Part shown: in pieces, positions 26,701 to 37,474 of the stretch
Numbering within the stretch: position 1 is the stretch's first letter
Layout of the letters: each line of letters begins with the position of its first letter
Source of the DNA: Daphnia pulex
Taxonomy: Eukaryota > Arthropoda > Branchiopoda > Diplostraca > Daphniidae
NCBI RefSeq assembly: GCF_021134715.1
Contig: NC_060018.1
Location: 310,001 to 374,000, forward strand
Direction of reading: 5' to 3'
Length of the DNA stretch: 64,000 nt
Program-made: the position numbers and the translations under genes
Notes under the pieces: model-generated
Databases searched by the model: none
Seen by the model: the letters and a program-made list of their open reading frames with translations, nothing else
What the model was told of the DNA's origin: nothing

Positions 26701-29700
26701 AATCTCCTCCTCCTTCTTCAATGGCCACCACCACCACCACGAAACATTTCACTGGTGAGAGCAACAATTCAGTCGACTATTTCTGGCCGGCGTGTAGAAA
26801 ATGGGGGGAAACATCTTGGAACATGACAATCCCTGCCTGCCTGGCTGCCAACGTCCCATTCAATTTCAGCTGGAAAAAAAAAAGAGAGGCTGGGCCGGCA
26901 GCAGCAGCAGATGGGTGCGGGAGAGAGAGAAAGGCAACTTCCGCTCTCCTTTTCCTTTTTTTTCTTCACCCGTCGATTTTTGATACGGCGACCGAAATAG
27001 AATCCCGAGGCAGCTAAAAACAGAAAGATCCATCCGACTGGCAGCAACTCGCTCCCGCTACTCCCGCTTCTTTCCAGTTGATGCTACAGTCGGCCATTTT
27101 GCTTCCGTCCGTTCCTCAGAGACAATACGGGAGACGGAAAAGCTTAAGACGTGAAATGAGTTTTCAGACGCTCACGGCCTTGATCCTCCAGCGTTCGTGT
27201 TCGTTCCTTTGATAACTCACGACGAACCCAATGGCCCTGGTCACACAATAAACGGTCGCCATTGTGATTTTTGAAGCAAGAGGACGGTGCCTCCTCTTTT
27301 GGGGGGGATCGAAACGCCCACCCGTTTTTCCACTCACGAGAGAAAATGTTTCGTGACTCGGTACGAAAAAGAGTCGAGACGTGACGTGTGCCGTAAGTCG
27401 CCCTACCAAGTGACGACAGGCACACACAAAACAGGATCGTTTTTTAGTGTTTGAAAAACAATTGAGGGGTGGAATTGTCACGATGAAATGAAAAGAATCA
27501 CGTCACGAATCGTCTGATTCGATCCGCCAATCGATTCACGTCATCGATGTAAGAGGGGGGGATAGGAATTTGCTATTCCAGCGATGACGTCCCAATGAGC
27601 TGAAAAGGAAATCAAAAAATGAAAGGGCCCCCCCTCAAAACCAAATAACTGATCCACCACCACCCACACCTCCCCCCTTCAGTCCATTACCCAAAAGTTG
27701 GATGGGGGATGAGAGACGGAAGTAGGGCGCGGTGGCGTCGCGTCGACAAACGACGACGCCACCGGAAGTCGGTCGATAACTTTGATTTCATTTTCTGCTT
27801 TCTCCTTCCTTCTCTCTCTCTCGGTGGGTGGGTGGGTCTCCTGACACGCAGTCAACGAATAAACAGTCACGAAATCCACACACAAGAAGAAAAAAAGGGA
27901 ACGAAAAAAATGTGTTCTAATTCAGGAACACCAAAAGAGATCGCACGGGGCGTGTTCTTTCTCTCCAGGCTGCCCAGCACAGGTTGCCGTTATAACCCGA
28001 CGAATCGATTCAGGGCTGGGCGTTTGGCCAACAAGCATCTGGTCCGTCCTCCTCCCCGCTACACAGCTCTCGAAAAACTGACAATAACAAAAACAACATG
28101 TGGCGCTCCCCCCCGTTCGGTCCATTAGCCGCCATTCATTAAACAGAAAAAAAACTAGCGCGTGTGTGTGTAGTCGTGAATTGTGAATGGCGGAGAGACA
28201 ACTACGTACCGCGCCCATCCTATATAACATTGTCGGGATCATTATAACCCGTTAGATTCCGCCGCTTGTTCCTGAATAACAAAATCCATCCAATAAAATG
28301 GACGGGAGAAAAAGGCGTCTCATTATTTTTAGAGTTGAATTTTTTTTGGGGAAAAAAGATAAATTGGAAACGTGGCTTCAAAGGATGGTAGGGGGGGGGG
28401 GATTCCGGCCGGCTGGATACGACTAGAGAGAGAAAAGAGATCTCATTAGCGGAGGATATGTATCCGATATCCAGGACCAAAGCATCAAAGAAGACGATAC
28501 GAACGGTAACAACATCAAGAGCTGAAGAAGATTCGAAGAAGAAGACGCCCAACGACGCCTTAATCATTTTCTCTCTTTCCAGTTCCGTCCTCCTTCTCCT
28601 CGTAATAGATCAATAGATTTTAATTTCCAGTTTCCTTCCCATCTTCTTCTTTCTCCCTTTGATTCTTCTTCCAAGGAAATTGTTTGTTTAGAAGACTCTC
28701 TTCTCTTCCGGCCGCCATCCATCCCGGCTCTTCTTCTTCTTCTTTTTCACAATTTCATTATTTTTACTTCGTGTGTGTTTTTATTGATCATTCTGTCAGA
28801 CAGCTTCCGGGCAGAGTTTACACATTGGCCGTTGACTGGGCGCCGGAGGACAAGACACCCCTTCTTCTTCTTCTTCCAGTTGGTGATGGTGGGGGGAGGG
28901 TTTCTGTTTACAAAATGCCATCCGCAAACAGCTCCAAAGTCGGACCGAGTGATGATGACGAAGAAACCCGACCAGGGGTCAGCACTGACGAGCACAGCTC
29001 GGCGCGTGTCCGACCATTTCCGTCAAGTGTCGGATGTTCTCTCCCCCCCCCCCGAAAAATTCCACAGAGACAACAAGAAAAAAGGAAAAGTGGTCGGAAT
29101 GGATGAAATTCACCGTTCGATCTGACCGCAGGAGGAAATACAATTACATGGGCATGGGGGGAAGAGCAGCTGGATGCCAAAGATCGAGAGAAAAAGAGAA
29201 TAGACGAGGGAAAAAGTCGGTTTCCAGTTCATGACACAGATAATCTAGTCGGCGAAAAAATAAAATAAAATAAAAGGCCTCGACAGAGAAAAGAGACGCC
29301 TTTTTTCTCGAGGGGAAAGAAGAATCTCCTTTTTTCGTTGCTGTGGAAAGACGATTGTCTTTGACTTGACGTTTTCTCTCTCTCCAACTGTCGTGGGCCA
29401 TTGCCAGGCCACTGGATCTAATGGAAACAACACAAGAGCAGATGGAAACCCCCCGACAACCAGCAACCAATGTTGTTTCTCTCCTAGCTGCCATTTTCTT
29501 TTCTCTGGCTATATAGCAGACCAACGTCGAGAAATATATGGGCTGAAAAAGGCCTAGCAACAGGCAGCCCACCATCTTTTCACTCGGTCGTCACATTTTT
29601 GGTTGCAACAACAGCAGGAAGAAGAAAAAGAAATCAAACCGGGGAGAGGTCGAGCAGCTCACTTTTGGGCTGCCAATGTCATCATGCAACAGCAACAGGC

Positions 29701-29860
29701 GGGCCTTAACGCCCACAAGGCACATTTCCCGATCCTCGCCAAATGTGTACACACACACAACACAAAAGAATCGAAACGTGTCACCATTGGCAACCGATCC
29801 TTCCACCTCATCCTCACGACAAGATAACCAAAACAGCAACACGAATCGATTTTTTCTTAC
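23757..29860 (-). other. Shc: Presumed first (5' UTR) intron of Shc
   Basis: About 6 kb upstream of the first Shc coding exon without a convincing exon on either strand. It is moderately GC-rich and full of simple repeats: TTC runs (24003-24045), ACGT and CTTT runs (25246-25296), AGCC repeats (25322-25343) and CA runs. It is bounded on the right by a good donor (GTAAGA at 29855-29860, minus strand) and on the left by an acceptor-like CGTCAG before the ATG exon. It may hold enhancers; no specific element is recognised. Confidence 0.4.
25246..25343. repeat. Simple-repeat cluster (CTTT)n, (ACGT)n, (AGCC)n
   Basis: Three different tetranucleotide microsatellites occur within 100 bp in the presumed Shc first intron: CTTT repeats, then a CGTACGTACGTACGTACG run, then AGCC repeats. 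Confidence 0.8.
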
Positions 29861-29995
29861 CTGATTTGTTGACCAGCAGCCGAAATACGTCGCGTTCGAC
29901 AAGACTTTTCACTGGAATATACTCGCACTGCTACTAGACACGACGGTCTCTCCACTCGACTGCTGCCGTGACCGGGGTCGGCAACGACATCTAGG
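29861..29995 (-). promoter_or_regulatory. Shc: Probable Shc 5' UTR exon and transcription start region
   Basis: On the minus strand a non-coding stretch ends in a strong donor (ATCAG followed by GTAAGA). It contains initiator-like CAGTGA/CAGTCG motifs. It is the best candidate for the leader exon spliced to the ATG exon at 23666. The right boundary is approximate. Confidence 0.4.
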
Positions 29996-30177
29996 CCACT
30001 CAATCTGAATCACAACGATACATCGATCAAGTCACACCAACATAATCAAAACAAATAATAATCAGACATTTTATTCACTTTGTTAAAAAACTAAACCTTC
30101 TTGGTCAACACTCTGACTTGCTCTTCTCCCGTTTCCTTGTTTTATTTATCTCATTTATCTATTCTTTATCAATCAAC

Positions 30178-30185
30178 TATAAAAG
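30178..30185 (+). promoter_or_regulatory. TATA box for the first MGST1-like gene
   Basis: TATAAAAG followed by GGG, about 225 bp before a conserved leader-exon donor (30481) and about 450 bp before the first MGST ATG. It is the only clear TATA box in this Shc/MGST divergent interval. Confidence 0.5.
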
Positions 30186-30625
30186 GGGTGGCACAGATCA
30201 ATTCGCAACAAATATGCCCTCTAGTAGTCGAGGACTGAACGACCACGAGTGAAATGTTGACTCGAGTCAGCTGTTGTTGAAAACTTTAAATCTGAAAAAA
30301 AACAACAACACACGGGATATATGATAGTCGATCCTCTTCGGGAAAAAATGTAGAAATTTTAATGGCCCCTCAACTTCTCTATCAAGTGACCTTCAAAGAA
30401 GGGCAATGTCTAGGAAAGCCGGGATCGTTTTCACGAACCTACGGTCATCGTTAGATACGATAGTTCCGAGTAAGCAACAAGTGGGTATTGGTGTAACAGT
30501 GTGCTCTGGTATGGTGCATGCAAATTTGATTTCAATATTCTCTATTAACTAGGCATTACATATTATAACGTTTTCAATAAAATATACTTTGAAACATTAG
30601 GACCCCTTCAACGTCTTCCCGGAAA

Positions 30626-31212
30626 ATGTCCCTGTACACATCACACAATCCTGTCTTCGCAACTTTCAGCTTCTACGCTGCTTTGCTGATAATTAAGACT
30701 CTGTTCGTGGCTTTCCTTACTGGTTGGACAAGATTCCGTAAGCATGTAAGCCACCATCCAACCTTTCTCTGTAGATTTAAATATTACTAACATCAATTCG
30801 CTTAATCCTGCAAGGCATTTCAAAACCCAGAGGATTGCAATAAGATGAACAGGGGTAAAGTAAAAATTGACGAAGATGTCGAACGAGTACGACGGTAAAG
30901 ATTTTCCATTTACTCCTCATGTCAAATGTTTTAAGGATCTTTTTGTTTTCAATTTAAAGAGCCCATTTAAATGATTTGGAGAATATCCTTCCATTTCTAA
31001 GCCTTGCGCTGCTCTACATTGGGACAGGCCCGACTTTAGGCACTGCCAAATTTTTATTCCGAACATTCACGGCTGCTAGATTCTCCCATACTTTCGTATA
31101 TGCGGTTGTTGTTACCCCACAGCCAGCCAGAGCTTTGAGTTATATTGTTGGGCAACTTGTCAACTTGTACCTGATTTACGCCATTCTAACCAGTTATGCT
31201 TCTTCTTTTTAA
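30626..31212 (+). CDS. Mgst1-like: Microsomal glutathione S-transferase 1-like, copy A (MAPEG)
   Basis: Three coding exons (30626-30745, 30815-30894, 30960-31212) give 150 residues, close to the 155 of human MGST1. It is an integral ER/outer mitochondrial membrane enzyme that conjugates glutathione to electrophiles and reduces lipid hydroperoxides. The MAPEG hallmarks are present: NPED after helix 1, VERVRRAHLNDLENILPF, then helices with YIGTGP and TAARFSHTFVYAV. A non-coding leader exon ends at 30480 (donor GTGGGT) and splices to 30601. It is a tandem paralogue of the next gene, with the same leader structure but one intron fewer. An upstream ATG (30406) opens a short out-of-frame ORF that overlaps the main start. 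Confidence 0.93.
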
Positions 31213-31560
31213 CACGATGCTCTCTGCAAAGTCGTATTGATGCACAGCCATCTGTGTAATCTAACTGAATATAGCAGACTTGTCTAGCAATTTCATTGGA
31301 TTTACTCAAGTATAGATATTAAAATAGATTTCGAAGCGCATTACAAATTTTTTGTGCATTAGAAAACAAATAATACATACTAATTTTTAAAATGTATTGT
31401 ATTAATGCTTACTTGAATATTTGGTGTGGAGCGCACGTGAATTCACGTTTTAGAAGTAAAGGAAACTTGCGATAAGATAGGCTTTAAAGATATAAGAGCA
31501 GTATTTATCTAAATAGTATGTGGGTTACGGACTTACGGTAATTTATCATTTTAGAAAAAT
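31213..31560. other. Spacer between MGST copies
   Basis: AT-rich 3' flank of copy A and 5' flank of copy B. Near its end (31537-31573) is a 37-bp segment that is almost identical to the 5' half of the last intron of copy B. Confidence 0.5.
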
Positions 31561-31573
31561 CTTAAGATAATTT
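31537..31573 (+). repeat. Upstream copy of the MGST-B intron sequence
   Basis: This segment matches 32399-32435 at 36 of 37 positions by eye, beginning GGTAATTTATCATTTTAG. The sequences diverge abruptly after it. The other copy spans the exon/intron junction and the first 36 nt of intron 3 of MGST copy B. Confidence 0.9.
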
Positions 31574-31841
31574 CTAGCGGTCTCAACCCGCGGGCTATCT
31601 ATCGAAGGACCTCCAAACACGGCAATGTCTCAAAGCGTAAAGTCTATAACGCCGTGGCCCGTAGGACATCTTCAGACAGAAAAGTGCTGAGTAATAAGCA
31701 ACAGGTGGGTAGTTACGTGCTCTTAAAAAGTGTTGGAAATTTGTTGTAGTAAGCCTATTTTTCAAATTAATAATTTATTATTAACCAATATGTGTTTGTT
31801 TAAATTGCAGAAAAGTCTACTTCCAGCAATCGTCCTTGAAA

Positions 31842-32495
31842 ATGTCGCTGTACACTTCGGACAATCCCGTCTTTGCCTCTTTCAGCTTCTATGCTGCTTT
31901 GCTGGGAGCAAAGACACTATTGATGGCCCTCCTTACTGCCCGTCAGAGACTCCGTAAGATGGTAAGTCTTTTTTTAATTAGTACTTTACTGACATATTAG
32001 CTAACAGTTTTCTTAAAATATTTCAGGCATTTGCTAACCCAGAGGACGCCAAGATGAACAAGGGGGGTAAAATCAAAACTGATGATGACGTCGAACGAGT
32101 ACGACGGTAAAGATAAATCTATCCATTAATTTCAATAACTGGCTTTTGTTTGACTAATTTGTGCTTTAAAAATTTCTTTCAACAGAGCTCACTTGAATGA
32201 CTTGGAGAATATCCTGCCATTCCTCACCATTGCATTCGTCTACGTTGGAACTGGCCCGTCTTTGGGTTGTGCCAAATTTTTATTCCGTTTATTCACTGCT
32301 GCCAGGTTCATGCACACTTTGGTCTATGCGGTCTTTGTCATCCCACAACCCGCAAGAGCTTTAGCTTTTTTCGGTGGCATGATGGCCAATTTGTACATGG
32401 TAATTTATCATTTTAGAAAAATCTAAAGATAATTTAATAAAATAATTTAATTTAAGATCTACGCCATTGTGACTACTTATGCTTCAGGATTTTAA
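31842..32495 (+). CDS. Mgst1-like: Microsomal glutathione S-transferase 1-like, copy B (MAPEG)
   Basis: Four coding exons (31842-31961, 32027-32106, 32186-32399, 32457-32495) give 150 residues, the same length as copy A and similar throughout (NPED, VERVRRAHLNDLENILPF, YVGTGPSLG, TAARFMHTLVYAV). Function is as for copy A: a membrane glutathione transferase/peroxidase. A leader exon ends at 31704 (donor GTGGGT) and rejoins at 31811. The last intron (32400-32456, 57 nt, phase 0) interrupts the codons for YM/IYA. Copy A has no intron at that point, and sequence from this intron recurs upstream of the gene. An upstream ORF of 21 codons starts at 31625. Confidence 0.93.
32400..32456 (+). other. 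Paralogue-specific 57-nt intron in MGST copy B
   Basis: GTAATT donor and TTTAAG acceptor. It is absent from copy A at the homologous codon. Its first 36 nt, plus the preceding exon G, are repeated at 31537-31573 with one mismatch. The rest is A/T low-complexity sequence. Confidence 0.85.
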
Positions 32496-33945
32496 GGAGA
32501 TTTTCAATCGCTGCTCTACTATTGTGTGATTGGTGTAGAAACTATACTGCCACTTAATGCAATACAAATACGAGACTTGTTTTCTCCGATTTCAAATTGA
32601 TGTTGTTATTCTTGTTATAGACATTCCCAAGCTTTTCCAAGTTTTGTATCCACCTAGAAAGGGTTGTGAAGTGGCGACGCAAAAGGGGGGGGGGGGGGAT
32701 CGCTGACGTCCATGAGGGATTATTTTTAAAAACTGCTGATTCTAAGAAACTCTACTCTTAACAAGGATGCCTGTTGGCACTCGGCAGGTATTTTCGTGTG
32801 GCCAATACTCCCAATACCTTAATAGCCGTTCTAAATAGGCCTAGCAACTAAAACTGAAAACACTCCCGATTCTAATATGCGACAAACGTTTGATTTAAAT
32901 TATATTAAGTAAAATTTAAATTTTTACGATTATAAAAAGAAGTTGTCGACTTGGGCCATTTTTATCTTAGAAAAATAAAACAACAAATTTGATTATCTGC
33001 AGCAAAGTAAGGTTGTCTGCTAACGTCGTCTGCTTGACGGAAAGTATCCTGCGTCGTCTTGCCTTTACCCACCATGCTCCTGCTCAAGTCACGTTATTAT
33101 ATGCCCTACGGTTTGCAAGTTTATAAGCGTGTGGCCCTCGTTCGATTTCCCTGTGAGCAGTTGTGCAGTGTGAACGGTACGAGACGCCGCAAAATCGTTG
33201 GCTCGTCGAAAAGACGTAGGTTTCACCAGTCGTCCCGAGCTAAGCCACTTTTCTTTCTGCGACTTCACACTTTCACAGATATCGACCGGTAAGAACCTTT
33301 AGTTCGTTTACTCTTTCCATTTGAGAGGGGACAGGCTTTAACTTGCACCCAGGAGATTTGTTTACTTTTGGCTGTGACGTTAGTTACTTAACGCTTGTTG
33401 GTATCTTTTAGTGCTGTGTATCTATATTTGGCTACTTGTTGATTACCTTGTCTGGTGTTAGGTGCAGCTATAGCAACTTGGGTTCGAAGCGTGATCTCAT
33501 TAGGCAGGCATATGCTAGGATTCGGCAACCGTAGGACAACACACGTATTAACTTTGTTTACAAAATCTTGCTGAATTATTCAAACTCGTGGTTTTCAAAA
33601 TTGAAAATGGCGAAGAAATAGTGTCGTCTGCTGAGTGGAATGAAAAATTGTTGTTGTCTGGTCATTAAATCATGCCAACAGCGCAGCGTAGACGTGTTTT
33701 GTTTTTTCAATATTTGTTTTTCACAATGATATTGAAACGTTTTTCATCGAGACGACCCACCATCAGCTGATCTGTACAATTTTATAGCTGGTTCTTTTTT
33801 ATCACTTTAAATTAGGTTTTTCTGCATTTGAAGAATAACGACATATTCATCGATCTCATCGACTTGGGCTCATCAAAAAGTGAGTTAGGAGCAAGAATAT
33901 AAACACGTGTTTAGGGCGGATTCACTGCAAGGGCCAATCACGATC
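32496..33945. other. Intergenic, upstream of alanine aminotransferase
   Basis: Contains a 14-G run (32685-32698) and, at 33074-33288, an open frame rich in basic residues that ends at a good donor (GTAAGA). The latter could be an alternative first exon of the aminotransferase gene. Its phase does not fit exon 34331 as coding, so at most it is a leader. No other feature is seen. Confidence 0.35.
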
Positions 33946-36828
33946 ATGCAGACGGGCTGGCTTGGCCGACAGAGGGGCGTGGTTCTATCCACCTTCCGCA
34001 AGTTGAGACTCCAGCATCGGGCAGTACCGACTTCAACCACCATTCCTGTAACTGTAGTCTCATCGCGCAGTATCGTAACGCCGGCCCTACACCTTAAGAA
34101 AGAGACTGGGCCATGCCTCCCCTTGCGGCAGCGTTCCACTTTGTCTTATCTCGACCACCAGTCAACAACCGTTCGAACCACCACACTGTTGTTTACCCCC
34201 AATACTGTGAAGCAACAACATTCAGTCGGTCAGTTCCATACACACAGCTGTCAACGTAGAGGTAAATCATTCAGCATCTCCTTTCTGCATTGGAATGACA
34301 TTTTTATCATTTATTTTCTGGTTTTGACAGGTGATTTTATTGGACATCAACAAGTCAACGTTGCTCGAACCATGGCGACTGTTGCAGCCCCAAGTCACGT
34401 AGATCTCGTTTTGAATGTCGATAACATTAACCCTAATGTCAAGGCTATGGAATATGCTGTCAGAGGGTAATTTTGTATTTTGAAACATATGTTCAACTCA
34501 ATTTTTTAATCAACTTTTTTTTAAATCTAGACCCCTCGTTATTCGAGCTGGAGAAATTGAAAAGGAGCTGGCTATGGTAATTTCTCTCGTTTAATTATTT
34601 GTACGTTATCGGTAAAACAGACCGTTCGATAAGAAGTAGTCGATCAATTTTGAAAACAATCTCAATGCACTTTACCCGCGTTTACAGCCCCATCTAACAA
34701 CTAAATTTGTAAAATTAAATTTTTGCAGGGAGTCAAGAAGCCGTTCACTGAAGTCATTAAGGCCAACATTGGCGACGCGCAGGCGATGGGACAAAAGCCA
34801 ATTACCTTCATTCGCCAAGTGATTTCGCTTGTTGCCTACCCAGACTTGCTGAGCAGCAAAGAATTCCCCGAAGATGTCAAGTCACGAGCTCGAGCCATTC
34901 TCGAATCCAGCAGGGGAAGTGCGGGTGCGTCACTTTGTGTTAGCAGTTGCTTTAATTTGTTACTTGTCGGATGACTGCGCTCATTGGGATCCAGTTCTGC
35001 TGGTTGCCCAGCACTTCCTGTAGTGGGGGGCTCTGAATAGCCTAGCCTTGTCTAGCCATGCATTAACAAGAAACTTGATCTCGGCAACTCGAAAACAAAA
35101 ACTAATCGCAATTTTATTCCAGGATGTTACAGCGACTCGGCCGGTTTAGAACTCGTTCGCAATCATGTTGCCAAGTACATTGAACGTCGTGACGGGTTTC
35201 CAGCTGATCCGAGCAACATTATTCTCTGTGCTGGGGCTTCTGAGGGCATCCGAGTAAGCATTACCAACTTATTTTTTACGTTTCCCGATAAATCCAATTG
35301 ACATTTGCTATTGATCACCTACTACGTAATCGTTTTCTAGTCTACGCTGAAAATGTTGTCCACGATTAGCGGTCCACGTACTGGAATCATGATCCCGATT
35401 CCGCAGTATCCTCTTTATTCGGCTTCGATCGTCGAGTACAACATGGAGCAAGCCGGTTACTACTTGGACGAAGATAACGACTGGGGTCTGGATGTAGCCG
35501 AACTCGAGAGAGCGGTTAAAGAAGCACGCAAACGATGCAACGTTCGTGGAATTGTTGTAATCAACCCTGGAAACCCAACTGGTACGCCCAGTGATTACCG
35601 CAACCCATTTCCTTAGGGATGCATTCATCAAGTCTTTCTCTTTTTTCAATTCATTTTTAGGCCAAGTGCTAACACGAGATAACATCGTCGAAGTCATCAA
35701 GTTTGCCCACCGGGAAAAACTGTTTATTTTCGCCGATGAGGTGAGTCATTGTGATCATAAAGGAAACCGTAAAAAGTACACCAATGCCAATTCTTTTTCC
35801 AGGTTTATCAAGACAATGTTTACGCAGACAACAGAGAATTCCATTCGTTCAAGAAAGTGACAAAAGAATTGGGCGATCCTTACGACAAGTTGGAACTGGC
35901 TTCTTTCTTATCCTGCTCCAAGGGTATGATTTGATTAAACCATTGTTTACTGTGTATAGTGGTTCATTGGTTATTCGCAATCAGGTTACATGGGAGAATG
36001 CGGATTGCGAGGGGGATATGCTGAGATTGTCAATATGGATCCAGAAGTTAAGGCGCTTTACCTAAAAAGCATTTCTGCTAAACTTTGTCCTACCGGTAAT
36101 CATGTGAACTCACTCCTGACCTTTAAAACTGGAAACTAATTATTTCTCCCATTTGAAAATTACCTGGGATGGCATTTACAGTTCTCGGACAGGTATGAAT
36201 AGATTATAGCCCATTGCGGAAATGTGATTTTAATGGGGATTTCGTCTGGTTTCAGGCTGTAATGGATTGCGTGGTTAATCCTCCCCAACCTGGTGAACCG
36301 TCCTATGAACTCTTTTCCAAAGAAAAGGCAGCCGTCCTTAAATCTCTATCTGAGCGTGCAAGCATGATCGCTAAAGCCTTCAACTCTATTCCTGGCATCA
36401 AGTGTAATACTGTTCAGGGTGCCATGTATGCTTTCCCGGAGGTACGTGCGTCCGCATTTTAATTGTTTCATCTCCCGTTGGCGATGCGTAACCCATCGCA
36501 TACATTTGTGTAACCAGGTCAAGATCCCCGAGAAAGCAGTTGCCAAAGCCAAATCACTAGGCCAAGCACCTGATGTATTCTTCGCTTTCCAACTTCTCGA
36601 GCAAACCGGAATGTGCTGCGTTCCCGGATCGGGATTTGGCCAGAGGCCTGGAACTTACCACTTCAGGTACAGTAAACGTTTCTTGTTCTCATTTACGAAA
36701 ACGATAATATTTGAGTTTCTCAATGTGCGACTTATAGGACGACCATCCTTCCGCAGCCAGAAAAACTGCAAATTATGTTGGATAAATTCCGTTCCTTTCA
36801 AGAAAGTTTTTTAAAAGAGTACCAATAA
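33946..36828 (+). CDS. Gpt2: Alanine aminotransferase (GPT/ALT), PLP enzyme
   Basis: Thirteen exons (33946-34261, 34331-34466, 34531-34576, 34729-34924, 35123-35253, 35341-35581, 35661-35740, 35803-35923, 35985-36095, 36182-36192, 36256-36441, 36518-36666, 36738-36828) give 604 residues. The enzyme interconverts alanine plus 2-oxoglutarate and pyruvate plus glutamate. Motifs: [40 protein letters not shown], and the PLP lysine in [16 protein letters not shown] (Lys422). The first exon is Arg/Thr-rich with few acidic residues and looks like a mitochondrial presequence. An internal ATG (34372, context ACCATGG) would give a 485-residue protein like cytosolic GPT1. Exon 10 is only 11 nt. The aminotransferase call is certain; the dual-localisation idea is inferred. 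Confidence 0.96.
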
Positions 36829-37474
36829 GTTAGTAGCAGATTGCACATTTCCTTTTCCTCACTTTCAATACTTGTGCTTTATTCGGGATCACATACGACA
36901 CATATAGGAAGTCTACCATATAGGGACGTAACACTATTATGCAATACGTATTTTTCACTTCATGTTACTTGTTTATGCCAAACTTGGCAAGCAAACTTGG
37001 CATTCAACAAGTCCAAATACCTTCAGTGCCTTTTGCGAATTTATGGTTTTCTCGTATGGTCAGCCGTTGAATGTATTTGTTTCCTTTCATTTATCGGCAC
37101 ACGTTATAAGTACGAATATTCAAAGTTATGGAAATGTACGAAATAAAATGAAAATTATAAGAGGCTAAATTTATTGTCTTTACTTTGATTGTCGATAAAT
37201 TTCAACATTTCATCTACTAAGAACCCTTCTTTCCCGTAAATCTTTGGCGTGTGAAATAGATAACTTATTACCGCAGTACGTGACTAGTGATACGAAGCGA
37301 ATAACTGAACTAAACGGATTTGCTAACAAAACATTAATACGAATGAAAAAGTATTAATGACTGTGTAGAAAAGACGTGAAAAAGAATAATTTGAGCACAT
37401 GAAAGTACACGAAATTCTTAAATTGGCGCAACAGTACTTACACCGCTGATTTTGGTAAATGCACGATATATTAA
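36829..37474. other. Convergent 3' flanks
   Basis: Between the stops of alanine aminotransferase (plus) and the BTB gene (minus). It is AT-rich with poly(A)-signal-like AATAAA at about 37141 for the plus strand. No coding exon is supported. Confidence 0.5.
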
